A DNA stretch of 64,000 nt from Arctopsyche grandis (taxonomy: Eukaryota; Arthropoda; Insecta; Trichoptera; Hydropsychidae): assembly GCF_051622035.1 (NCBI RefSeq), contig NC_135367.1, positions 13,692,501-13,756,500 of the forward strand, read 5' to 3'. Shown one piece after another: positions 36,831 through 46,382 of this stretch. Both the position numbers and the translations under genes were made by a program. Within the stretch, counting starts at the first letter, position 1. Each line of letters starts with the position of its first letter. The notes below the pieces were generated by a model, which had not been told where the DNA came from, searched no databases, and saw nothing but the letters and a program-made list of their open reading frames with translations.

Positions 36831-37500
36831 TTTTTATCTGAACCGGAAGTAGTACTTTTACTGTAGAAAATTGAGGTTTCTTATCTTTTTCTCAGAAACC
36901 TTTTTGTTTATTGAAATGAAATTTCATATCTAAAAGTTTAAGCTTAATAATACCCAGTTATTTTTAACATTTGGTAAGCATCCGTCAACCGGAAGTGGAA
37001 GTTTACTCTTGTTCGATTTTTCTTTCATTTTTTTCAACCCCTTAAACATGTGTTATCTTCACGAAAAAAATCAAGTATAATTCTTGTATCAATGTGATGA
37101 AAATAAAAAAAATCACTAAATTTAATAAACCGAAAGTGGGATGTTTTCCTCTTAGAAAGGTCAAAAATGTTGTAGCCACTATTCTGTCCACACCCCTGAA
37201 CGTATCAAGCTGAAAATTTATATTTGTATTCTTTATGTATTAACTTAGGGCTGATACGGTTTTGGTCAGAATTCGTAAACCGGAAGTAGTATTTTTTTTT
37301 TAAACATTTTCATTATTTTATTTTGACCTTTTAAATTATTTTAATTTTCTTGATATTTATTGTGCATAATACTGATAGTGAATTTAAGTAATAAAAAAAA
37401 TTTACAAAATCCAACAACCGGAAGTAGAACTTTTGTCTTGTGCAATTTTCCATACATTTGCGCTCAATTTGTATCAAAAATGCCGTCATAGCTATTCGTA
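36831..37500 (+). repeat. CCGGAAGT-centred repeat array, copy 2 (about 145-bp period)
   Basis: CCGGAAGT starts at 36843, 36989, 37280 and 37418, with CCGAAAGT at 37130, giving spacings of 146, 141, 150 and 138 bp. Sequence just after each is related (AGTAGTACTTTTACT, GTGGAAGTTTACTCTTG, AGTAGAACTTTTGTCTTG). Units are strongly diverged elsewhere. The array fills the space between the convergent Artemis-like and NFU1 genes. An inverted collinear relative is at 13400-13960. Confidence 0.7.
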
Positions 37501-37671
37501 TTTCATGATGAATATCGAATTTTGTTTTGTGACCTTATTATATTCCTCAAATACATAGATAAAGTCATGGGTTGGTCACATCCGAATTTTATTTTTTTAT
37601 ATGTATGTATACATTTGTACTTATCCAATATGCATTTAAAATTTTAACAAACAGTAAATATACTACACAAA

Positions 37672-39266
37672 TTATTTGATATTATTTTTGCTTTCAAACT
37701 CTTCTAAAACCTTTTTTGACACACGATCAGCTTCATCTTCGATTTGTTCCACAGATAAAACTTCTGGGATGTAAAATTGCATCATATTTTGTACCTGAAA
37801 TAAAATTAATACTGTGTAGATATATGTATAAGGAATGAGGAATATATATAAGGAATGAGGAGAATTTTGATAAAAATACAAAATCAAATATACTGTTTTA
37901 CCCCATTTTTGAGTGTGACAATAGAACTAGGACAAGAGCTACAAGAGCCTTGCATTTTCAATCGAACTATGCCATCTTTAAAGTCAACAAACAACACGTC
38001 ACCTCCATCTTCTTGGACGGTTGGGCGAATTCTGGTATCCAGTAATTCTTTAATCATCTGTACGACTTCATCGTCATCTTCATGTATTTCTATATAGAAA
38101 AAAGCTCTAGAATTTTCATATAAAGGTCAACTATTATAATAAGTCTAACAAAAAAAATTATACTCAACGAGTATCTCCAGAAGGTTGAACATCTGTAAGT
38201 ATAGGTAAACCGGTGGCAAAAAAGTCCATAATAGTTGCAAAAATTTCTGGTTTGAGAAGACGCCATTCAACATCTTCGTCTAATTTAGTGACAGTTACAA
38301 AATCAGATCCAAAAAACACAGATTTCACACCTTCAATCCTAAACAACATTTTCCCTAAAATTGATAAAATTAATTTAAGTAGATCATAAATATTACTAAA
38401 TACACTAAAAATCTCTGAAATAATAATTTCGATTCTTGCCAGTAGGTACTTATTCTATGATGGTGTTGTAAATTAATTTTTAATACGAGTCATATTTGAA
38501 ATAAATTAGACAAATTACCCAATGGACTACAGTAAGCGGCAGCAGGATTAGGGAAATCCATAGTTTGCCCCGGTTCCAAAACTTTTACTCCTGGTAAAAA
38601 TTTCAAACTGTTCGGATTTGGTGTATCTTGCGTTTGAATGAACATGTTCCTTTTTTGCAATATATTTGGAAAGGAGACGGCAGGGAGTTTCTTCTGCAAA
38701 ATCTTATTTGTTGTTAACGGAGAATTTGAATGGCATCGGCATTGTGCATAAGTCGGTCTAAAATTATTTAGAATAAATATAATAGCACGTGATTGATGTG
38801 ATCAAAAATTATAAATCAAACTCTTAGGTTAAACTAATTATATAGATGTGCATTATGATTATGATATGGGTCAGTTTAGTTATGAATGCAGCTTTGATCA
38901 TGTTTTCACATTCTTTTAAAGCATAATGATAGATTTTCAAAACAGCATTCCATTTTTTTTTAACGATACACTATGTAACAGCTATAAGATTTAACTTTAA
39001 TTTAAAATCACGTATAAATCAATTTCCAAAACCACCCATTGAAATGTCAATCGGGCAAATTAGTAATATAAAAACTACATCAATTTATAATTGAAAGATA
39101 GTAAACCTGAACGAATTATGAAAATTTATCATTTTAATATTCAGTCCCTTCACTTATGCAACCTTAGCACTTAAAAAACGCAATATACAGTAATAAAGTG
39201 TTTGAAATTTACTAACTTAAGTATTCTATTTGCTAAAGCAGTAACTCTCCATACGTTCTTTAACAT
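37672..39266 (-). CDS. NFU1: NFU1 mitochondrial iron-sulphur cluster scaffold
   Basis: Minus-strand exons, 5' to 3': 39213-39266, 38519-38693, 38169-38354, 37902-38089, 37672-37794, totalling 241 residues. Introns are GT/AG; the third donor is a weaker GTTGAG. Exon 1 ([18 protein letters not shown]) is a basic, acid-free mitochondrial leader. It is inferred from an in-phase donor and the acceptor TTTTGCAG, so it is less certain than the rest. The Nfu N-terminal domain begins [19 protein letters not shown] near residue 35. The NifU-like domain runs from IHEDDDEVV to [14 protein letters not shown]. It contains the cluster-binding CSSC at residues 188-191. NFU1 delivers [4Fe-4S] clusters to mitochondrial enzymes such as lipoyl synthase. 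An AATAAA on this strand is at about 37593. Confidence 0.93.
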
Positions 39267-39654
39267 TTTGATATTTCAATGAGCTACCAATGCGTAGTCC
39301 ATTGACAGCTGTCAAAACGCAGTTAAATTAGACACAAATAACTTTTTGGCCCTAAGCTTTAATAGATCGGTCATATCATTTTCCATTACATACATACTTT
39401 ATCAGATTCTTACTTAGATTTTATAATTTATCATCTATTTCATTCAATAGACGTTTACGCCTATTATTAAGACATTTATTATTTATAATGTTAAAATAAA
39501 ATAAAATAAAAAAATGTAGATATACTCACTCACCTAATAAACGTCATATATTTTCCTTCTGCTCTTCCCCTCTTTATTTATAATCTACTTGTAACTAATA
39601 GAATTGCACCAGTGTTCAACAGTTTTGCATCGTATTTTTCTCATAGTACATGAA
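39267..39654. other. 5' flank of NFU1
   Basis: The short region directly upstream of the NFU1 leader exon contains TTGACAGCTGTCAA, a perfect 14-bp palindrome at about 39302-39315. No other feature is recognised. Confidence 0.5.
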
Positions 39655-39803
39655 TCTATTTGGGCAGTTTTATGTAAGGCAATACGTTGAATGTATTTGG
39701 GCAGTTTTATGAGCCGCAATTATCCTGTGCGACGAATTTTCGTGCGACATGAAACCCGCGCAAGTGGCGGTTATCCTGGTAGCGATTCACATTTGGGATG
39801 TAA
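39655..39803. mobile_element. Half-length family M MITE
   Basis: The right half matches 33352-33616: TGTGCGACGAATTTTCGTGC, GCGATTCACATTTGGGATGT. The left part instead has TTTGGGCAGTTTTATG twice, 40 bp apart. The second terminus is missing, so this is a deleted or rearranged copy. Confidence 0.65.
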
Positions 39804-39904
39804 GCCGTTTACTACATATAATATGTGGATATACAGTATATTTATTTACAGTGAATTAATTTATCCAAGCACACAAAAGTATTGAGTGATGTGCCCAAGG
39901 TGCT

Positions 39905-40130
39905 ACCATATGTAGATGACGGTTCAATGATTACTGGTCACAAAGTCACTAAAATCTCTATAACGGAACATCTGGCAGCCGAAAAGTCCATCATACTAAC
40001 TAGAACCTGAGTGCCAAATATTGCGTATTCGCGATTTTAATGGCAAAAATTGTCTTTGTGACCACCACAATGTGACTAATAATCCAATTACCGTAGATGA
40101 CAACTTGGGATTATTGGTCAGTGCAACTTC
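39905..40130. repeat. Dispersed repeat, family T5
   Basis: It shares GATTACTGGTCACAAAGTCA, CACTAAAATCTC, GGAACATCTGG, GAGTGCCA and CAATGTG..AATAATCC words, in order, with 62440-62650. Both edges contain a GATTATTGGTCA-type motif, suggesting a TIR element, but the boundary is not firm. Confidence 0.55.
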
Positions 40131-42528
40131 TTACATATTCACTCACTCAAGCGTGATCAAACTAGATTAATTACTCATAAGCATAAATTAATTCCTATCT
40201 AATTATAATAAAATAAATATTTACTGAAAACATACATAATTAAAATGTGTTTCTCTAAAATTAAATTACGTTGGGCATATGTATGCACAATTTTTTATTC
40301 CCCAATATCTTTCATCGAATTTTTATTAGAAATAAAAAGATAGTCGACTGTATGAATTTGTTTTATTGGCACCAGTATGTATATAAATAATATACAATAA
40401 AATTATTGCATCAAAATTGCGATTTTGAAATTCACAAGAGAATGAAAAAAAGTATAATTTACTCATCCTCAGAATCATAAAAAATACTCCATACAACATA
40501 TTCTTAAACAGAGTTCATTTACAAAAGGAAAGAAACTCCAATGGCTTTTTGAATATATAAATCATTCACCACTTAAACCTAGACAAGCTTATAATCTTAG
40601 AATACTTAGTATATATACACATATATTTATCACAAAATTCAAGTTGTAAAAGAAAGATCGATCTATCATCTTGCTCTCAAATGTGGACTCCAAAAAGCTT
40701 CTATAAATTTAAATAAGCGTAAAAATTTTCTTGTCGAATCTTCAAATAAAAACTGTAAATTTAAAGTTGATTCTAAAAAATGAATGTGTCCTTTACAAAA
40801 TGTTTGAAAGCACAACTATTGTATTTTTGTCAAGGATTTTTTTTTGCATTAGATGAATAAATACAAACGAAGTAGTTTAGTGATATTAAAATGCGATAGT
40901 GAAAAATGGACTAGTCAAACATATATATGTACAATTACTTTTAAAGTCTTGCGATAAAGCCTACATTTAAAGCTGGACAGTGAATATGTAAATGCATTAC
41001 TCGAAAACAAAATACGATGAACATATGTAAATTCTTATATAATATTTTGATGTTAGGACGAGCAGCTTACGCTTACCAAATTTAATAATTACAGATAATT
41101 GTAATGCGAATAACTCGTTCATAAATATTTTTAAATCCATGATTTTTTGCAAACAGTATAGAATACACTTCTGTAGTCATAGGTGAAATTTTAAGTAATT
41201 GTAATAACTTAAAATCTTTTACATGTAGTCAGAATTTTACAAAAAAAATCACAAATATTAATCATCTTTCTAATATTAGAAAAATTAAACTCTATATAAC
41301 GGTACAACAATTAATAATTTTGGATAAAAAATTAATAATTCATAACTTTGAATATATACGAATTATCTAAAACATTTATAGATACTATAATTCAATATTT
41401 TCTACATCCAATGGCGCAAAATCTATTTGAAAACATTATATCAAGTGTTAATCTAATATTCCAAAAACCAATGATTATAAACAGTTATCTAAATACAGAT
41501 CCCAGGGATATTTACTGATGATCATTAAGAATTTGTATATCGTAATTTCCAATTTAGCTGTTGATACATACAATATGTATATTTTTAGGATTCTTTAAAT
41601 ATCCATTTATACGATAAAATATCTAATTTTATCACAAAGCATATTTTTGTAAACAGAATTGTCATATAATTGGCTTACGATTCCATATTTTAATGTGTTA
41701 ACTATTCTCAGGACAATAATATTGCATCTATATTTTATTGTTTATAAGATTCATAAGAATGTTTTAGAAAATTCTATGTAACATTAAGCCAAAATACTTA
41801 TGTATTTTACAAAATAATTCGGAAAACAACTCTGGACGTTTGCGAAACATTTTTTTTAATATATAACGGCATATTTGCAATGGCAAAAACAAATGCAAAC
41901 ATCGTTTACAATTACCAAGAGTATTAAAAATTATTATATTTATGCAGACAATTCCTAAGCTATTTATTGTTAACAAAAATATTAAAATCAACAAATCGAA
42001 CATTATATCAAAGTATCTTGTTTTCTGTCTACATTTTTTTTATCTTATTGATTTAAGAGACTAAAGTCTTTAGTATCAGCACTGTAAAATGCATAAATTG
42101 TCCAATAATTTGTACTTCACATTCTTGGATTGGAACTTTATGTTTGTGGTCATGTTCATCATCGATAACACACCATAAGAACCGTGGAATGATAGTGAAA
42201 AATAGTACTAGAGAAGTGACTACTTTTCAATACATTGAGAATGTAAGAAATACAAAAAAAAAACTCATTATATTTTCCTTTGTTTCGGTTTACAAAATCA
42301 TTCTCTGATATACATATATACTAACAATATAAATATCATTTCAGTCACAAAGTAACGGGAACAATAACAAAACTTGAAGTTTTTTTTTAAACGAACATAA
42401 AAACGAAAACTGTGGAGTGAAATCTATCGTATTCATATAATAGTATCGAGAGTGAAAATGCAAACACAATTGAGAGCATTTCGACAAAGCGTAGGATAAC
42501 GCATACTTTTAAGTTGTGAGAGAAATGT
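40131..42528. other. AT-rich sequence, probable Thor 3' UTR and intergenic region
   Basis: No coding region seen. Thor is on the minus strand and ends at 42529, so its 3' UTR runs leftwards. AATAAA on that strand occurs at about 41963-41968 and 41734-41739. The extent of the UTR cannot be fixed. Confidence 0.5.
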
Positions 42529-42734
42529 TTACAGTTCCATATCGAACTGCTCGTCGAGGTGCGGATCTTCAATCACCGGAGCGTGAGCCACAGCCGGTGC
42601 ACTCAATGCTGACGGTGGAGACGAAGGTGCTCCTCTCATCAAACCGGCGGGCAGTGAGCACCGCGGTGGGGTTTTTGAGATCGGAGAATTACGAAGGTTC
42701 ATCATAAACGCACGCTCGTATACTATGCGTGTAC
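42529..42734 (-). CDS. Thor: Thor / 4E-BP, 3' coding exon
   Basis: This exon completes a split glycine codon and encodes TRIVYERAFMMNLRNSPISK, then TPPRCSLPAGLMRG, ending DEQFDMEL and TAA. YERAFMM (residues 53-59) is the eIF4E-binding helix, with M at the position usually held by L as in other insect 4E-BPs. SPISKTPP carries the Ser64-Pro and Thr69-Pro phosphorylation sites. FDMEL (111-115) is the TOS motif that recruits TORC1/Raptor. The acceptor is TTTCAG at 42735-42740. Together with the exon at 52627-52768 it gives a 115-residue protein, the normal size for the family. 4E-BP binds eIF4E in the cytoplasm and blocks cap-dependent initiation until phosphorylated by TOR. Confidence 0.95.
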
Positions 42735-42902
42735 CTGAAATTAAATTAAAACCAAAAATTAATTTTTTGAATCTCCACTTAACTCTACATATCAAATAAC
42801 TGTAAAATATAAGTATAACACGATAATACATTACAAGGCTTAATAATAATAAATAGACATTCAGACGTTGATAAGATATCAGATCGTAAAATGTCTCACA
42901 GA

Positions 42903-43557
42903 CAAATGAGTCGTCTAGTTCCAAAACCCGGTATCTGCATATTTGGTCAAAACTGAGATAAAAATGTATTCCGATTCTAGGAATATTTTCACACAATACT
43001 GTACACTTGATTTCATTCTAAAACCAAGTTAAATGACTAAAAAAAAATATTTAAAATCTTGTTTTGTTCCAAAGAACGGCAAAAATTCTTTCTGTTTATT
43101 CGAATTAACGGCAAAACTGCCGACAGCCAAACAGAACACTGCATATGGCAAGATGGCGGTCATTTCGGCTGGTTACCTAGGTGCAACTGTCATTCCGCAT
43201 TTCCTTCGTAATTGCTGTTATCATGGACAATCTGTCTCGAAGTATGGAAGAAACCAAAGATGGAGATACAAGAAAGAAAGCAATCTGAAAGAAATCGTGA
43301 GCAAAAGAACGGAATCGCCGTGAAAGGACAACTCGGGAACAAACACCGGCAAAATCGTTTTCAAGTCTTAATATTTCATTAAATCTCAAAAATTTTCCAA
43401 AAAACTGAATTGCAAAATAACTTAAAATCGTATATCTTCCATTAAAATAAAACTTTGTTAATGAAATCCACTAAATAAAGTTGTGGCAGAAAAACTGCGT
43501 TTACCAACAAATGAGTGAAATGCTTCTACCGGGTTTTGGAACTAGATGACTCAAATG
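42903..43557. repeat. Inverted repeat pair around 590 bp of unique sequence
   Basis: AATGAGTCGTCTAGTTCCAA plus AACCCGGTA at 42903-42935 is repeated in reverse complement at about 43527-43557 (TACCGGGTTTTGGAACTAGA then TGACTCAAATG), with two mismatches in 30 bp. The enclosed frame at 43033-43323 has no recognised domain. A related GGAACTACCGG occurs at about 44236. This could be a MITE with extended flanks. Confidence 0.55.
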
Positions 43558-43611
43558 TTTATTGTCATAAACTCAATACAATTTACCATTACTTATTAAC
43601 ACTTTGGTGGA

Positions 43612-43920
43612 CACGACTGCAATTGCAGTCATTTTTTTGTATGCTCGTGGGACACGACTGCAATTGCAGTCGTCCGTGCGTGTGTGCGTGCATCCATGCG
43701 TGTGTACGTGCGTCCGTCCGTGCGTGTGTGCGTGCATGCATCCGTGCGTGCGTGCGTGTGTATTTGCGTGCGTCCGTCCATCCGTGCGTGCGTGCTACGA
43801 TTTCGATGTGTGTGTGTACATGCATGCGTGCGATTTTGATTTCGATGTGTGCGTGTGCGTGCATCCATGCGTGCATGCGTGCGTTCGTCCGTCCGTGCGT
43901 GCGTGCGATTTCGATTTCGA

Positions 43921-43952
<32 letters not shown>

Positions 43953-44135
43953 ATTTCAATGTGTGTGTGTGCGTGCGTGCGTGCGTGCGATTTCAATGTG
44001 TGTGTGTGCGTGCGTGCGTGCGATTTCGATTTCGATGTGTGTGTGCGTGCGTGCGTGCGATTTCGATTTCGATTTCAATGTGTGTGTGCGTGCGTCCGTA
44101 CGTGCGTACGTGCGTGTTTCCGTGTGTGCGTGCGG
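43612..44135. repeat. (GTGC)n compound microsatellite with GACTGCAATTGCAGTC palindromes
   Basis: About 460 bp of GTGCGTGC, GTCCGTCC and GTGTGTGT runs with a recurring GATTTCGATTTCGATGTGTG or GATTTCAATGTGTG insert; at least six such inserts are evenly placed from 43798 on. Just before it, ACACGACTGCAATTGCAGTC occurs twice (about 43614 and 43653), each containing a perfect 16-bp palindrome. All long frames here (C/V/R-rich on one strand, T/H/A-rich on the other) are repeat translations. Confidence 0.85.
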
Positions 44136-44372
44136 TGTTACGCGCACAAAATTTCAATCACGCGACAACTGGCTCACGGGCATTACCGAATGTGCCGATA
44201 CTGGTGGTATCAGTATTTGACCGAAAACAAGCCTTTGGAACTACCGGTACTACAAACTAAACAAATGCTTTTGAAAATCCGCAGATTTGTCAAAATAACT
44301 GTTGTGGGCTTTTGTCGCGTGAGTGAATTTTTGTGCGCGTAACACCGTTGAGTCCGTGAGCCAGTTGTCGCG
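44136..44372. mobile_element. Inverted-repeat element next to the microsatellite
   Basis: GTGTTACGCGCACAAAATTT then CACGCGACAA (44136-44167) is mirrored by TTGTCGCGTGAGTGA and TTTGTGCGCGTAACAC (about 44313-44344). A second mirrored pair overlaps it: CGCGACAACTGGCTCACGG (about 44161-44179) and CCGTGAGCCAGTTGTCGCG (about 44354-44372). The overlapping arms suggest a rearranged MITE. No target duplication was seen. Confidence 0.65.
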
Positions 44373-44538
44373 AAACCGTTTGTAACGAACCGTCCACTTG
44401 TTTTTTGTATATATGTATCAGTGGCGTGCGGTCCATGGATGCGGTGGATGCGGCGCATCCCCTATAACTTTAAAAAGCCAAGAGTATTTTTAATAAATAT
44501 TTGAATTTCGCTTCGATGTATTCTTAGTGATGTACGTG

Positions 44539-44539
<1 letters not shown>

Positions 44540-44579
<40 letters not shown>

Positions 44580-45866
44580 TAGTTTTGGACCATTGTGGCA
44601 TTACAGGAAGAACCTAATGCGCCACAATGGCCTACATTTGAAAAATATATAAAAACATGATATAAAAACAAGTAAACTGTAAATAAAGGAAAAAAGCAAA
44701 AGCAGAAAACATGGTAAAATAAAATTACAAAAAAAGTAACAAAAGGAAAATAATACATCATTCAGAGAGAAAAAAAAAATAACAAAAGTGTAAAAATTAA
44801 AAATAAAATCCATAAATCCCATTCTTTGTTTACACTGATCAAAATTAAAATAGTATATAAAAATGTACAAAAGAGAAAGAAAAAATAAAATAAAATAAAA
44901 CAAAATATGAATAAAAAATAAAATCACAGCGAGGCCCAAATGGAAGAGAGTAGATTAAGATTCCACTCATTCATCACATTCAAATTAAGAAAGTAATGAT
45001 GAGCGCAGGTTACCAGATAAATATGTTAAGATAATATCCGACAATCTACGCTCCCCAAGGTGGAAAATATCACATTCAGGGACAGCAGCAACGATTTCAT
45101 TGAGAAGTCGAATAGCTCTTGGAATAGGAGCCATTCGAAAAAGAACTGTGCGAGCAGCAGGTACAACCATTAAATGATGATGTCTACCACGCACATAATT
45201 ATTAGGGACATAAAGTCCCAACTGTTCCAGCAACAACGGGCATGACGTATTACCACGCAATAGCTGGAGAACGAAACGAATTAACGAGAAGTTTCTCCGA
45301 AGTTCAAGGGAATTATACCCAAGCATGCCCAAAAGGAAAGGAGTAGGATAGAGATATGGGTAGTACCCATACTCTTTCTTATAAAGAAAACGAAGAAATG
45401 CTTTTTGCACTTTTTCTATAATAAGAGAGTAGTTTGCTTCGTGCGGATTCCACACAATTGCATTATACTCTAGCTTACTTCTAACAAGCGAGTTGAAAAG
45501 CAAGCGAGAAGACAAGGGGTTGGAGAATAATCTAGCATATCTCAAGACAAATCCAAGTCGACGAAAGGAAACGTCAGCGATTGTCTTGATGTGGTTGTGA
45601 AAGGTGAATTGAGGATCAAAAGTGATACCCAAGTCGACCATTGATTCCACGCGCTTCAACAATACGGATCCAATGGAATATCCGTGACAATAGAGCGAAT
45701 TCGCACGTCCATAACTCATAATAGCACATTTACTAGTATTCAGTTCAAGCCCTAAACTGGAACTGAACTCTAAAACAGCGTTAATATCAGCTTGAAGGAG
45801 AGAGGCTTGCCTCTCATCCTTAACAGCAAAGAATAGTTTAACGTCGTCAGCAAATACATTATGATG
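44540..45866 (-). mobile_element. 5'-truncated Jockey-like LINE nested in the hAT
   Basis: On the minus strand an uninterrupted frame runs from about 45866 to 44985. It starts just upstream of the RT catalytic motif VFADDVKLF and continues ALEFSSSLGLELN-like sequence, then SKCAIMSYGRANSL, VDLGITFDPQFTFHNHI, LVRSKLEYNAIVWNP and a tail to GNLRSSLLS. The upstream RT core and endonuclease are missing. The 3' end at about 44540-44580 is a (TAAA)n-type tail, typical of Jockey/CR1-type LINEs. The flanks GATGTACGTGAT and GATGTAGTATATGAT are alike but not identical, so the target duplication is only suggestive. The open frame implies recent insertion. Confidence 0.85.
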
Positions 45867-46382
45867 TAGTATATGATATATATTTCACATATCACGTGTT
45901 TTTTGTTACATGATGCATTATATAGGATCTTTTGATAATTTTTATTAAGGATTCGCATAGGCCGCATTCGCATAGGCCGGCCACAGGCGAGTGACGCTGG
46001 CGAGTAGACGCTGAGTGAAGTGCGCGCGCGTCATGGATTCGGAGTCGCGACCGATCCCATTTGCGCATGCGCACAATGAGGCTGTCATATTCGCGCGGAC
46101 GCGTTGACACTTGTTTAACCTCTACGGTGGATTCGGTTTCTCTGTTTGCTTATCTATTGAGTTTCACTTGGAAGCCGCTGTTGATCGATATTTCCGCACG
46201 CTACGTCCCAAGTTATTTATCAAAAAGCTAGCCGATTCATTTCTTTAGACGAAGTTAATCATTTATACTGTAAGTTGGTTATTTTTTACTTTTGAATTAA
46301 GTTTTCATTTAAATTAGTTTCGTCTAACTTTATTTTTAGTTTACTGTTCCACTACTTACGAGTTTTCATTATTGCCTTTAAT

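Noticed and set aside
43033..43323. 96-codon frame between inverted repeats
   Set aside because: No domain or homologous motif recognised; it is more likely chance sequence inside a repeat.
43515..44342. Long overlapping open frames on both strands, Cys/Val/Arg-rich or Thr/His/Ala-rich
   Set aside because: They are translations of the GTGC-type microsatellite; all frames stay open because the repeat lacks stop codons.
44576..44939. Phe-rich minus-strand frames
   Set aside because: They read the AT-rich 3' untranslated part of the nested LINE.
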